DNA from: CBDFKB01 sp965248715
GTDB taxonomy: Bacteria; Pseudomonadota; Alphaproteobacteria; Rhizobiales; Rhizobiaceae
Assembly: GCA_965248715.1 (NCBI GenBank)
Contig: CBDFKB010000008.1
Location: 930,001-994,000, forward strand
Length of the DNA: 64,000 nucleotides
Reading direction: 5' to 3'
This document shows, piece by piece, positions 7,241 to 14,998 of the stretch. Position 1 is the stretch's first letter; every line of letters begins with the position of its first letter. Under the pieces are notes generated by a model. The model worked only from the letters and a program-made list of their open reading frames with translations. It was not told where the DNA came from and searched no databases. Made by a program: the position numbers and the translations under genes.

Positions 7241-8080
7241 ATGACAACCGTCAGCGCATCGCCACGCAAGCCGGCAATTTCAGAAGTCGATCCGGTTTGG
7301 CAGCAAGTTCGCATGGAAACTCAGGCGGCCGTCGATAGCGATCCACGGATGTCGGCATTTCTGTACGAGACCATCCTTAACCACCAGCGCCTGGAGGACG
7401 CGCTGGTGCACCGCATTGCCGAGCGGTTGCACGACCGCGAAGTTAGCGGCGATTTGATCCGCCAAAGCTTTGAGAATATGCGTGATGCCTGGCCCGAGTG
7501 GAGCGAAATTGTACGCTCAGATATAGCTGCCGTTTATGATCGCGATCCCGCCTGCAGCCGGTTGATTGAGCCGATCCTGTATTTTAAGGGCTTTCACGCA
7601 ATCCAGACCCATCGCCTGTCCCATTGGAATTGGCACCAAGGCAATAAGGATTTTGCCCTTTATTTGCAGAGCAGGTTGTCGGAAAAATTCTCGATCGACA
7701 TCAATCCGGCGGCAAAGCTCGGCCGTGGCCTGTTTTTTGATCACGCCCACAGCCTGGTGATCGGCGAGACCGCAGAAATCGGCAACGATGTTTCGATCCT
7801 CCACAGCGTCACATTGGGCGGTACCGGCAAGGAAGCCGGCGACCGGCATCCAAAGGTTGGCGATGGCGTGTTGCTGGGCGCTGGCGCGGTTGTCCTCGGC
7901 AACATCACGATTGGCCGCTGTTCGCGGGTCGCAGCTGGGTCAATGGTGCTTAAATCGGTGCCGGAAAATGTTACGGTAGCTGGGGTGCCGGCAAAAGTGG
8001 TCGGAGTTGCCGGCTGCTCCGAGCCGTCGCGGTCAATGGATCAGATCATCAATGAACTGGAAGCGCAAAACGGTTCGTGA
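7241..8080 (+). CDS. cysE: Serine O-acetyltransferase CysE
   Basis: The 279-residue enzyme acetylates serine with acetyl-CoA to O-acetylserine, the carbon acceptor for sulfide in cysteine synthesis. An N-terminal helical domain (about residues 15-150, including HRLSHWNWHQGNKDFALYL) precedes the left-handed beta-helix of hexapeptide repeats. FFDHAHSLVIGETAEIG carries the catalytic His near residue 168, and LHSVTLGGTGKEAGDRHPK forms the active-site loop. ATG 7241 is preferred because AGAAGAGG lies just before it; longer upstream extensions have no family similarity. The C-terminal tail keeps the region used in other bacteria for binding cysteine synthase, but it does not end in the usual Ile. 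Confidence 0.93.
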   Translation: MTTVSASPRKPAISEVDPVWQQVRMETQAAVDSDPRMSAFLYETILNHQRLEDALVHRIAERLHDREVSGDLIRQSFENMRDAWPEWSEIVRSDIAAVYDRDPACSRLIEPILYFKGFHAIQTHRLSHWNWHQGNKDFALYLQSRLSEKFSIDINPAAKLGRGLFFDHAHSLVIGETAEIGNDVSILHSVTLGGTGKEAGDRHPKVGDGVLLGAGAVVLGNITIGRCSRVAAGSMVLKSVPENVTVAGVPAKVVGVAGCSEPSRSMDQIINELEAQNGS

Positions 8081-8131
8081 GGGCTGGCCAGCCCTAGTGC
8101 GTATTCCCGAAAAGTGTGTAGCGGTTTTGGG
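8080..8131. repeat. Palindrome plus truncated RIME-like repeat after cysE
   Basis: AGGGCTGGCCAGCCCT (8080-8095) is a perfect 16-bp palindrome beginning at the last base of the cysE stop codon. It runs into CTAG and a segment (8098-8131) that is the reverse complement of the terminal part of the repeats at 51885-52090. Homology fades after about 8131, so this copy is truncated. No T-run follows the palindrome. Confidence 0.6.
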
Positions 8132-8250
8132 CAAAATGACACGCATTTTCAATGGGTTCTTTATAATTCTGCTTGGACGCATTTTCCGCTTCAGCTTGGT
8201 CAAGTTCCTCGCCCGATATTCAAATCACTCCCATTTCAACCGGACACCCT

Positions 8251-8865
8251 CTAAGCCGCGAGAAATTGGCGAAGCGAATCTTCCATCTGAACCGCGGAGA
8301 ACTCGACTGCAAATCCGTCTTCGAAGTGACGCACGACCCGCCCGCCGGTTTGGCCGACCCATAATTTGGTTCCCACCGCTGGCCGGACATCCATTTCGAT
8401 TGCTGCACCGGAGAGCGAAACGTCGATAACCCGCGCCTTATAGGCGCGGCCGTCTTCGAGGCGAATATCGCTCAACCTTCTTGACAGAGGGAAGCGCTCG
8501 TGGCGCCGATCTTCGGCAAGATTGAGTTCGTGACGATTGGCGAGCCAGGTCAGTTTGGCGGCAAGCTTGTCGCGGCGCGCCACGCTGCTGGCAAACGACA
8601 TAGCAAATCCGCCGCTGAACACGCGCAGTATTTCGCCTTCCAGGCGGCCGATGTGATCGATGTAGGCGATCACTTTTTCACCGATTTTTCCGGTTTGCGG
8701 AGTTGCCACTGACGCATTGCCTGGCGACATGTTGATGATCTGACAGGGGAACTCCTGATGATTCTCCAGCATAAAGCGGCCAAACAAAGCAACATCGATA
8801 CGCTGAAACTGTCGATCTTGCTCCTGTATGTCTCTTTGCGCTAGAGTTTCTGCGGATGCCGGCAT
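8251..8865 (-). CDS. Tandem PilZ-domain protein
   Basis: The 204-residue protein holds two PilZ-like beta-barrels. The N-terminal one (about residues 18-105) has FQRIDVALFGRF and NMSPGNASV but only part of the c-di-GMP RxxxR motif. The C-terminal one (about residues 118-200) has the better EDRRHERFPL plus DVSLSGAAI, which together form the usual binding signature. PilZ proteins link c-di-GMP to motility, polysaccharide or envelope output. No membrane segment is present and no diguanylate cyclase is nearby, so the target is unknown. The gene stands alone on the minus strand. Confidence 0.82.
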   Translation of the reverse strand: MPASAETLAQRDIQEQDRQFQRIDVALFGRFMLENHQEFPCQIINMSPGNASVATPQTGKIGEKVIAYIDHIGRLEGEILRVFSGGFAMSFASSVARRDKLAAKLTWLANRHELNLAEDRRHERFPLSRRLSDIRLEDGRAYKARVIDVSLSGAAIEMDVRPAVGTKLWVGQTGGRVVRHFEDGFAVEFSAVQMEDSLRQFLAA

Positions 8866-9000
8866 AAAATACCTAGTGATTACAAAATTTCAATGGTCTG
8901 CAATCTAACCGACCCTGGTTAAGCAAAGGTAATTTGGGAGTATCAGTTTGAAAATTTTTATGACTTTTCTTGACCGTTCTCGATTTTCATAATTTGCTCT

Positions 9001-9681
9001 TCATGCCGGTTCTTTACCGCCGTCATGGACCGTTAAATGTTGCACTTGTCGGCTCGAGAAACTAGCGCTTTGTTTTTGATTTGAAAGAGATTTCCCAACG
9101 TTATCGACCCGCAAGCGAGGAACATAAGCAGGTGGATGTTTCTGCCAGTTTCGTGGCTGCATGTTCGGACCAGTGGAATTTTCAGTGACCGGTTTCCCCA
9201 CCGCGTTCAACTCAAAGTATTCGATCGGTTCGGTTCCTATCCAATAAGGTTTGGATACGGGCGCCATCAGACCGAGCATGCGGACGCTACCATCAGCACT
9301 CCTGGCAAGCGGCAATATGATCGCTTCAAAGGGCGCGGTGCGGCCCGTATTGCTGGTCGCCACTGCGGACAAAAATTTGGCAGCGTTTTGCCTGTAGGTC
9401 TCGGCGACCAACGCCCTTACCCTAGGTCGGCTTTGCGGGTTCCAAAGCGACAAAAAGTCTAATTCCTTCAACTCACGGCAACAGGCGGCGCACAGGCGGG
9501 TGCCGGCAAGCCTGAAATTAATGTTTTCGGCCGGCCCGGTCACTTCAAGAATGAAGGTATCGCCGAGGATGGCGCGAATATCGCAGGGTTCGATTTCGCT
9601 ACGCTCCGGCGCCGGGCGCCCGGCGCGTAAACGGTTCCAATATTCGAATAATGCGGTTGTGAACCGATGTCTCATATGCAT
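9001..9681 (-). CDS. PAS-domain protein of the PAS_5/DUF1457 family
   Basis: This 226-residue soluble protein matches the alphaproteobacterial PAS_5 (DUF1457) pattern: YWNRLRAGRPAPERSEIEP, then an ILGDTFILEV strand, FRLAGTRLCAACCRELKELD and a C-terminal EPIEYFELNAVGKP. It has no output domain, so it probably acts through protein contacts. Members are often neighbours of PilZ genes, and the PilZ gene is the next gene on the same strand (135 bases apart). The Cys pair in AACC is unusual enough to note, but no ligand can be assigned. Alternative in-frame ATGs lie two and six bases of codon distance from the chosen one (MHMRH), with little effect on the product. Confidence 0.72.
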   Translation of the reverse strand: MHMRHRFTTALFEYWNRLRAGRPAPERSEIEPCDIRAILGDTFILEVTGPAENINFRLAGTRLCAACCRELKELDFLSLWNPQSRPRVRALVAETYRQNAAKFLSAVATSNTGRTAPFEAIILPLARSADGSVRMLGLMAPVSKPYWIGTEPIEYFELNAVGKPVTENSTGPNMQPRNWQKHPPAYVPRLRVDNVGKSLSNQKQSASFSSRQVQHLTVHDGGKEPA

Positions 9682-9811
9682 TGCCGGGTTCCCGCGCTGA
9701 AACAGTTTGTGGCGCTGCGGCTAGGAAGCTGTCCATTTGCGGGACAAGATCAAGGCCGCCATGCCTGTTGGCAATCGCGTTGCATCGACCGTGCCAAACC
9801 GTCCACACGGC

Positions 9812-9980
9812 CTAGTGGTTCGATTCTAACATTTGCGTCCCGTTGCAACACTTAGGTTTGCAAATGTTGGAATCAAAAGAACCACTAGCAAGATATTGAA
9901 TCTAGTGGAATTTTCAAATTTGACATTTGACAAACGACGAAGCTGCAAATGGGCACCAAATGTCAAATTCATTCCACTAG
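9812..9980. repeat. CTAGTGG hairpin repeat, A+B pair
   Basis: Two long hairpins lie side by side. Unit A (9812-9888) begins CTAGTGGTTC and ends GAACCACTAG, with an inner ACATTTGC/GCAAATGT stem. Unit B (9902-9980) begins CTAGTGGAAT and ends ATTCCACTAG, with an inner AATTTGACATTTG/CAAATGTCAAATT stem. The linker is CAAGATATTGAAT plus a T. Two more A-B pairs occur at 63077-63424 with near-identical sequence. There is no coding capacity, so these are non-autonomous, MITE- or REP-like elements. Confidence 0.85.
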
Positions 9981-10059
9981 TCAACTTAAACCTGCAAAGG
10001 TGCGTGAGGGGAGCAAATGACTGTGTTGGCGTCAGCCCGGTTAACCTTAATAAGGGGTA

Positions 10060-10228
10060 AAGATTGCCGGCTTGCCGGTTTGGTGCGACAAGGCTACAAC
10101 TCCACTGCTGCGCGATTGCTGATGACGCTGCAACCTACTTGTTGATCTGTTCCCGTGGGACGGGAAAGGGACTCGACCAAGCCGCCCATTGTCTCCAAGA
10201 TGAGACGACGGGCGGCTTATTTTTTTTT
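10060..10228 (+). ncRNA. Candidate small RNA or leader ending in a strong terminator
   Basis: The gene-free stretch before the rhomboid gene ends in a strong intrinsic terminator. GCCGCCC (10180-10186) pairs with GGGCGGC (10210-10216), enclosing an inner GTCTC/GAGAC stem, and is followed by TTATTTTTTTTT (10217-10228). Just upstream, TTCCCGT-GGG-ACGGGAA (10149-10165) is a perfect 7-bp hairpin. No reading frame here looks coding and no convergent gene needs this terminator. It therefore fits an independent small RNA, or an attenuator for the rhomboid gene that starts 18 bases later. The 5' end is a guess, and no known RNA family was recognised. Confidence 0.4.
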
Positions 10229-10245
10229 GAAGATGTCGGGGGAAG

Positions 10246-10986
10246 ATGGTGCAGGCAAAAATCGAAGGCGATCACCCGCAAGACCGCAACCACCCGCAAG
10301 ACGTTGATCGCCCGCCACACCAACCAATATTTAATCTGCCAACGGTGATCGTGGTGTTTGCGGTGCTGTTTTGCGTGATCCGCTTGACCCAGGACCTGTT
10401 TTATTTTGACGGTGAGGCCCGGGTCATATTCATCTTATGGAGCGCGTTTTTGCCTGTGCGCTATGTGGCGGAAGGCGCGCAATTGCCGCCGGTGATGGCT
10501 GCTTACTGGACGCCGATAAGCTATGCATTCCTCCATGCGGACTGGCTGCACCTTGGGGTGAATACAATGTGGATGGCAGCCTTTGGCACCCCGGTCGCGC
10601 GCCGTTTCGGTACTGTGCGATTCGTGGTTTTGAGCCTGGTTGCCGCGATCGCGGGTGCCATCACCCATATGCTGTTTTTCTTTGCCGATATCGTGCCATT
10701 GGTCGGCGCTTCGGCAATGGTGTCGGCTTATATGGGCGCGGCAGTGCGGTTTGCCTTCGGCCACGGCAGCGGCCTGTCGGCCGATCCCCAGGCGCCAGCA
10801 CTCAGCATTTCGCAAACCTTTGCCAATCGCTCTACCTTTTCGTTTGTCGCCGTGTGGTTCGCATTGAATTATTTCACTGGAACTGGCGCACTAAACCTGG
10901 CCGGCGAGCATGTTTCGATCGCCTGGCAGGCGCACATTGGCGGGTTTTTGGTCGGATTGCTTGGATTCCGGCTGTTTGATCGCTGA
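10246..10986 (+). CDS. Rhomboid-family intramembrane serine protease
   Basis: The 246-residue protein has about six transmembrane helices. The rhomboid landmarks are HADWLHLGVNTMWM (the HxxxN motif before TM2), LVGASAMVSAYMGA with the nucleophile Ser near residue 156, and AHIGGFLVG with the catalytic His near residue 230. The usual GxSG reads GASA here. The enzyme would cleave membrane proteins within or near their transmembrane segments; its substrate is unknown. ATG 10246 follows GGGGGAAG. The first 35 residues are hydrophilic and His/Pro-rich (DRNHPQDVDRPPHQP) and presumably cytoplasmic. A terminator hairpin ends 18 bases before the start, which could regulate the gene. Confidence 0.88.
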   Translation: MVQAKIEGDHPQDRNHPQDVDRPPHQPIFNLPTVIVVFAVLFCVIRLTQDLFYFDGEARVIFILWSAFLPVRYVAEGAQLPPVMAAYWTPISYAFLHADWLHLGVNTMWMAAFGTPVARRFGTVRFVVLSLVAAIAGAITHMLFFFADIVPLVGASAMVSAYMGAAVRFAFGHGSGLSADPQAPALSISQTFANRSTFSFVAVWFALNYFTGTGALNLAGEHVSIAWQAHIGGFLVGLLGFRLFDR

Positions 10987-11099
10987 AATTACTGGCATAG
11001 TATAACCAACCAATTCTTAGCGCCGCTTGCGGGCCAGTAGCTGCTATGGAATAATCCCGGTTAGCACCGGCTGTAGGTTGGAACAACGGAGGAAATGAA

Positions 11100-11528
11100 A
11101 TGACCGTTGGTTTGATATTGAAAGACAAAGGTACTGATGTCTACACAACCACCAAGGATACCCAGGTGATTGCGGTTGCCAAAACCTTGGCAATCCACAA
11201 AATAGGCGCGATCGTGGTGCTGGACGGGGAAAAGATCTGCGGTATCGTATCCGAGCGCGACGTGGTGCGCGAGATTGCCCAGGACGGAGACGCTTCGCTG
11301 ACCATGCCGGTGTCGTCATGCATGACCAAGAAGGTGATTTCGTGCGCCCGCAGCGATACCATCGCCCAGGTGATGGAATTGATGACTACCGGTAAATTCC
11401 GCCACATGCCGGTGGAGGAAGACGGCAAATTGGTCGGCATTATATCGATTGGTGACGTTGTAAAACGCAAGATCCAAGCGGCCGAGCAGGAAGCGGCCGA
11501 AATGCGTAATTACATTTCAGCGAGCTGA
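11100..11528 (+). CDS. Tandem CBS-domain protein
   Basis: The 142-residue protein is a CBS pair (about residues 10-60 and 75-130), with GAIVVLDGEKICGIVSERD in the first domain and FRHMPVEEDGKLVGIISIGD in the second. Such stand-alone Bateman modules bind adenine nucleotides or NADH and regulate partners, but the partner cannot be told from sequence. ATG 11100 follows GGAGGAAA. The 3' end overlaps the convergent patatin gene by 19 bases (11510-11528), so antisense transcription over the ends is likely. Confidence 0.85.
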   Translation: MTVGLILKDKGTDVYTTTKDTQVIAVAKTLAIHKIGAIVVLDGEKICGIVSERDVVREIAQDGDASLTMPVSSCMTKKVISCARSDTIAQVMELMTTGKFRHMPVEEDGKLVGIISIGDVVKRKIQAAEQEAAEMRNYISAS

Positions 11529-12517
11529 AGATGTTTGGCCAGTCCGGCTGCGGCGACCCGACCCTCTTCATAACCGATTTCAATCGCCTCTTCAGCCCGG
11601 TGAAATTCGGTCATGCCGATCTGCAACAGCTTCGGGCGAATAGTGAGATCGGGCGGATCGCCAGCCAATCGTGAACGAGCGATCCGGTCCTGGATGATGT
11701 TGAAGGCTTCGATCATCACATTCATGGTGCCAAACCGGCTGTCATTGTCGGTCACCGGTTCGCCACGGCCAAAGAACGGCATCCAACGATAGCTGCCTTC
11801 ATCGGTATTGGTCTCCACGATCTCAATGGCGCTGCAGCCGGAATATTTTTCGCGGATCACGGTTCCGCGGCCATACACCTCGGCGTTCAAATTGACCGCG
11901 ATTACCGCGTCGGGTTCCCAGGCGCGGCACACCGACACCGGAACCGGATTGACCAGGGCGCCGTCGACCAGCAGGCGGCCATTGCGGCGCACCGGCCGGA
12001 AAATGCCGGGAAGCGCGTAGGACGCGCGGATGGCGCTGACGACCGGGCCGTCATGCAGCCAAATTTCGTGCCCGCTGCGAATGTCGGTGGCGACGCTGAC
12101 GAAGGGTGCGTCGAGGTCCGCCATGTTGATACCCTCCAGGTGCAAGGACATCTGGCGGGCCAGGCGCTCGCCGGATATCAGTCCGCCACCGTTAAAGGTA
12201 AAATCCATATAACGCAGGATATTGCGCTTGGTGAGCGAGCAGGCGAAGGTTTCCAGTTGGCCAAGCTTGCCGGCCAGGTAGCAGCCGCCGACCAAGGCGC
12301 CAATCGATGTGCCAGCAATCATCGAAATCGGAATTTCGGCTTCGTCGAATGCGCGCAGCACGCCAATGTGCGCCCAGCCTCGCGCGGCGCCACCGCCAAG
12401 TGCGAGTGCAATGCCGTTGCATTGGTGAAAACCATTGACCGATTTCGCGGTTTTGTTTTCAATCGCGAGCGGCGTGTTGCCCAAGGAGGGCTGTGTGGCG
12501 TGGGTATCGTCCAACAT
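11510..12517 (-). CDS. Patatin-like phospholipase, RssA/NTE type
   Basis: The 335-residue protein has the oxyanion-hole glycine loop LALGGGAARGWAHIGVL, the nucleophile elbow GTSIG (Ser near residue 69) and the catalytic Asp in LVDGALVNPVP (near residue 185). Together these form the Ser-Asp dyad of patatin-like lipases. No signal peptide or membrane helix is present, so a cytoplasmic or inner-membrane-associated phospholipase/esterase is expected. The first 30 residues are hydrophilic and variable. Convergent overlap with the CBS gene may be incidental. The substrate is unknown. Confidence 0.87.
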   Translation of the reverse strand: MLDDTHATQPSLGNTPLAIENKTAKSVNGFHQCNGIALALGGGAARGWAHIGVLRAFDEAEIPISMIAGTSIGALVGGCYLAGKLGQLETFACSLTKRNILRYMDFTFNGGGLISGERLARQMSLHLEGINMADLDAPFVSVATDIRSGHEIWLHDGPVVSAIRASYALPGIFRPVRRNGRLLVDGALVNPVPVSVCRAWEPDAVIAVNLNAEVYGRGTVIREKYSGCSAIEIVETNTDEGSYRWMPFFGRGEPVTDNDSRFGTMNVMIEAFNIIQDRIARSRLAGDPPDLTIRPKLLQIGMTEFHRAEEAIEIGYEEGRVAAAGLAKHLQLAEM

Positions 12518-12620
12518 GGTTTACATCCGACCGGGGCCGTATTGGTCACATTTGCATAAAACTTTATTCAATTTCTGAACTTGTTCCAACCGGGTCACAG
12601 CAATAATAGGTCAACAAAAT

Positions 12621-13556
12621 TCATTTTTGGTTAAGCGAAACTGGGACGCCGCTTTCGCGCCAAATGATGACCAGGCCGCCGATAACGATCAAAAGCGCAC
12701 CAGGAAACAGCCGGCCGAATGGAGCTTCGCCGAAAATCAGCCAGCCGAAAGTAAACGAAGAAATCAATGCAAAATAGGTGAACGGCGCCAAATTGCTCGG
12801 CTCGGTCAACCGGAATGCGTAGACGTAAAACAAGATGCCGACCCCGCCGAACGTGCCCATGGCGGCGATCCAAAACCCGTCTGTCCATGTCAGGATCGGT
12901 GAAAACCCACCAAAAGGAACCACCAGAACCAGTGCGCCAGCCGCAGCGGCGACGGCGGAATACAAATTGATCAACGCCACCGGTGCGTCATGGTCAACCA
13001 TCGGCACAGTGACGCTTGCCAGCGCATATAACGCCGCTGCACTGAGCGGCATCAGGGCGTAGATCGAAAACGTGTCTGAACCCGGCTGCATGACCAGCAC
13101 TACGCCAACAAAGCCAATTACCACCGCCACCCAACGCATGGGTCCGACCCTTTGGCCGAGTAGCGGTACGGAAAATACCGTGACAAAAAATGACATCGAC
13201 ATAGTGATCGTCGCAACGGCGGCATACTCCATGTGGGCGATGCCGAAATAAAAGAATAATTGTGCCAATGCGACCAGCAGGCCGCGACCGAGTGCCAACT
13301 TCCAGCGGCGCATCTTGATGCGCCGGCCGCTGCGATGCCACTCGCGCAACAAGAACAGCGCCAGCAGGGTTGGCACCATGCCGATTACGTTGCGGTAGGC
13401 GGAAAGTTCGGCGGCAGTATAGCGTGGCAGCAGATATTTGCCAGTCAGCCCCATTAAATCGAGCATGAACATGCCGCAAAACAGCATGATCACTGCTGGT
13501 AACACCGGTTGGATTTGTGTTTCAGCCGTTGGCGCCGATTGTGCGGATAAATTCAT
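12621..13556 (-). CDS. EamA/DMT-family transporter
   Basis: This 311-residue membrane protein has ten predicted helices arranged as two EamA repeats. The first repeat includes LSAYRNVIGMVPTLLALFLL and the second ends FTYFALISSFTFGWLIFGE, the family's typical strand of Gly/Glu-containing helices. DMT permeases export or import metabolites such as amino acids, nucleosides or S-adenosylmethionine. Specificity cannot be read here. ATG 13556 is preferred over a TTG at 13592. A second EamA protein lies at 40592. Confidence 0.83.
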   Translation of the reverse strand: MNLSAQSAPTAETQIQPVLPAVIMLFCGMFMLDLMGLTGKYLLPRYTAAELSAYRNVIGMVPTLLALFLLREWHRSGRRIKMRRWKLALGRGLLVALAQLFFYFGIAHMEYAAVATITMSMSFFVTVFSVPLLGQRVGPMRWVAVVIGFVGVVLVMQPGSDTFSIYALMPLSAAALYALASVTVPMVDHDAPVALINLYSAVAAAAGALVLVVPFGGFSPILTWTDGFWIAAMGTFGGVGILFYVYAFRLTEPSNLAPFTYFALISSFTFGWLIFGEAPFGRLFPGALLIVIGGLVIIWRESGVPVSLNQK

Positions 13557-13669
13557 TCGCCCATAAGCATGCCGCGCGCATCCCAATGTCAATGGCGCAA
13601 TATCACGAATAGGATCGTTTGGCCGCTGGTTGCCGCGGAATTAATGATCCAGCGCGACTGCGCAAATAT

Positions 13670-14596
13670 TTATGTTTCAATCGCCGGCATGGCGGTGCTC
13701 GAATTGACCTGTTCCAATTCTGCGGCGATTTCTTTGCGCACCCAACGAAGGAATTTCTTTAACGGGCCGCGATGTGGTGGTGGCCGGTGCACCAGATAAT
13801 AGCCAAGGTTTGGGTCTTGTGCTTCCTCGAACAGGGTACACATGCGGCCGGCGGCGATATCGTCGGCCACCCACGCGCGGGCAGTCAGGCCGACACCGTG
13901 GCCTTGGCGCAGAGCATCCATCATCAGGTTGCCGGGCAAGTTCAGCACATCGCGGTTTTCGGTCACCGGCACATTATGGGCGGCAAGCCAGGACTGAATT
14001 TCGTCGGTGTTGAGGTCTTGGACCCACGGAACTCTGGCAAGATCGGTAGGGTTTACGATCTTATATTGGCGCACGAATTCGGCGGTTGCCACCATCACCA
14101 CGTCGCTTGCGACCATTCGTACCGCATCGAGCCCAGCCCATTCGCCGCGGCCAAACCGGAACGCGACATCATAGTCTTCGCGCAACATATCGATCACCAT
14201 CGCACTCGGGTTGACCATCAATTCCATGTCGGGATGGTCGCGACGAAATCCGGCAAGTCGCGGCAATAACCAGCCGGACGCGAATGTGTCGGTGGTGGTG
14301 ATCCGCAACGGTCGGGTCTGGTCTTCGGTTTCCAAGTGCCGAACGGTCTCGGCGATGGTCGTAAATCCGTCGCTCAATCCGCGTGCCAGTACAACGCCGC
14401 GAGCGGTCGGCGCCACACCGCGCCCGGAGCGCTCTAGCAGGGATACGCCAAACCATTTTTCCAGCCGTTTGACCTGTTGCGCGACTGCCGCGTGGGTGAC
14501 GTTGAGTTCGCGGCCGGCAGCGCTGAGGTTGCCATTTCGCGCCGCTGCCTCAAAGGCGCGCAACGCGGTCAGCGGCGGCAGGCCTGAAAATTCCAT
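13670..14596 (-). CDS. LysR-family regulator, GcvA-like
   Basis: The 308-residue regulator has an N-terminal winged helix-turn-helix (residues 5-65; AFEAAARNGNLSAAGRELN, then VTHAAVAQQVKRLEKWFG) and a LysR substrate-binding domain from about 95. The opening LPPLTALRAFEAAARN and the PRLAGFRRDHPDMEL strand place it in the GcvA-like subgroup, which includes glycine-cleavage and beta-lactamase regulators. It is divergent from the small DUF1127-like gene, with 46-100 bases between starts, so it may control that gene and itself. The threonine-synthase-like gene is a further candidate target. Confidence 0.85.
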   Translation of the reverse strand: MEFSGLPPLTALRAFEAAARNGNLSAAGRELNVTHAAVAQQVKRLEKWFGVSLLERSGRGVAPTARGVVLARGLSDGFTTIAETVRHLETEDQTRPLRITTTDTFASGWLLPRLAGFRRDHPDMELMVNPSAMVIDMLREDYDVAFRFGRGEWAGLDAVRMVASDVVMVATAEFVRQYKIVNPTDLARVPWVQDLNTDEIQSWLAAHNVPVTENRDVLNLPGNLMMDALRQGHGVGLTARAWVADDIAAGRMCTLFEEAQDPNLGYYLVHRPPPHRGPLKKFLRWVRKEIAAELEQVNSSTAMPAIET

Positions 14597-14696
14597 ATGT
14601 AAGTTATCCTAACATGTTGGAAATATTCCTGAGTAGCCTTTTATGCAAGAATTGCCCATATATCAAGGACAGAAACCAAGTGTATGGAGAATTGGA

Positions 14697-14990
14697 ATGT
14701 TAACGACCTTCTATGATACTTACATGATAGCCAGCCGCATGGACGATGTTGCGAGTGATAGAACCCGCGATAATGCGTCGGCAATACAGCGCCTGTCGAC
14801 GCTGAATGCAGCGTATGCGATCGAACGCGCGTTCCGCTATTTGACCGGCCGTGTCTATCGTTGGCACGTCGACGGCAGGACGGATGAGCTGTTGGACAAT
14901 CTAAATCCGCACTATCGGCGCGATATCGGCCTGACGGACCATATAAATGGCTCAACCAGGCCCAACCCGTTCGCCGATCGCGGCATTTGA
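14697..14990 (+). CDS. Small DUF1127-like protein
   Basis: The product is 97 residues from ATG 14697, which has GGAG at an ideal distance. An in-frame ATG at 14643 would add 18 residues but has no ribosome-binding site. The C-terminal half (RTDELLDNLNPHYRRDIGL) resembles the DUF1127/YjiS motif, in which an Arg-rich helix ends in DIGL. Family members are often stress- or RNA-related small basic proteins, but this one is longer than the usual 45-70 residues. It is divergent from the LysR gene and convergent with the threonine-synthase-like gene 8 bases away. Confidence 0.62.
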   Translation: MLTTFYDTYMIASRMDDVASDRTRDNASAIQRLSTLNAAYAIERAFRYLTGRVYRWHVDGRTDELLDNLNPHYRRDIGLTDHINGSTRPNPFADRGI

Positions 14991-14998
14991 TGGTGTTG

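Noticed and set aside
9833..10060. A short reading frame across the CTAGTGG repeat and the sequence after it.
   Set aside because: It only follows the palindrome; the same peptide stretch reappears at the 63-kb array, showing a repeat effect, and it has no ribosome-binding site or family motif.
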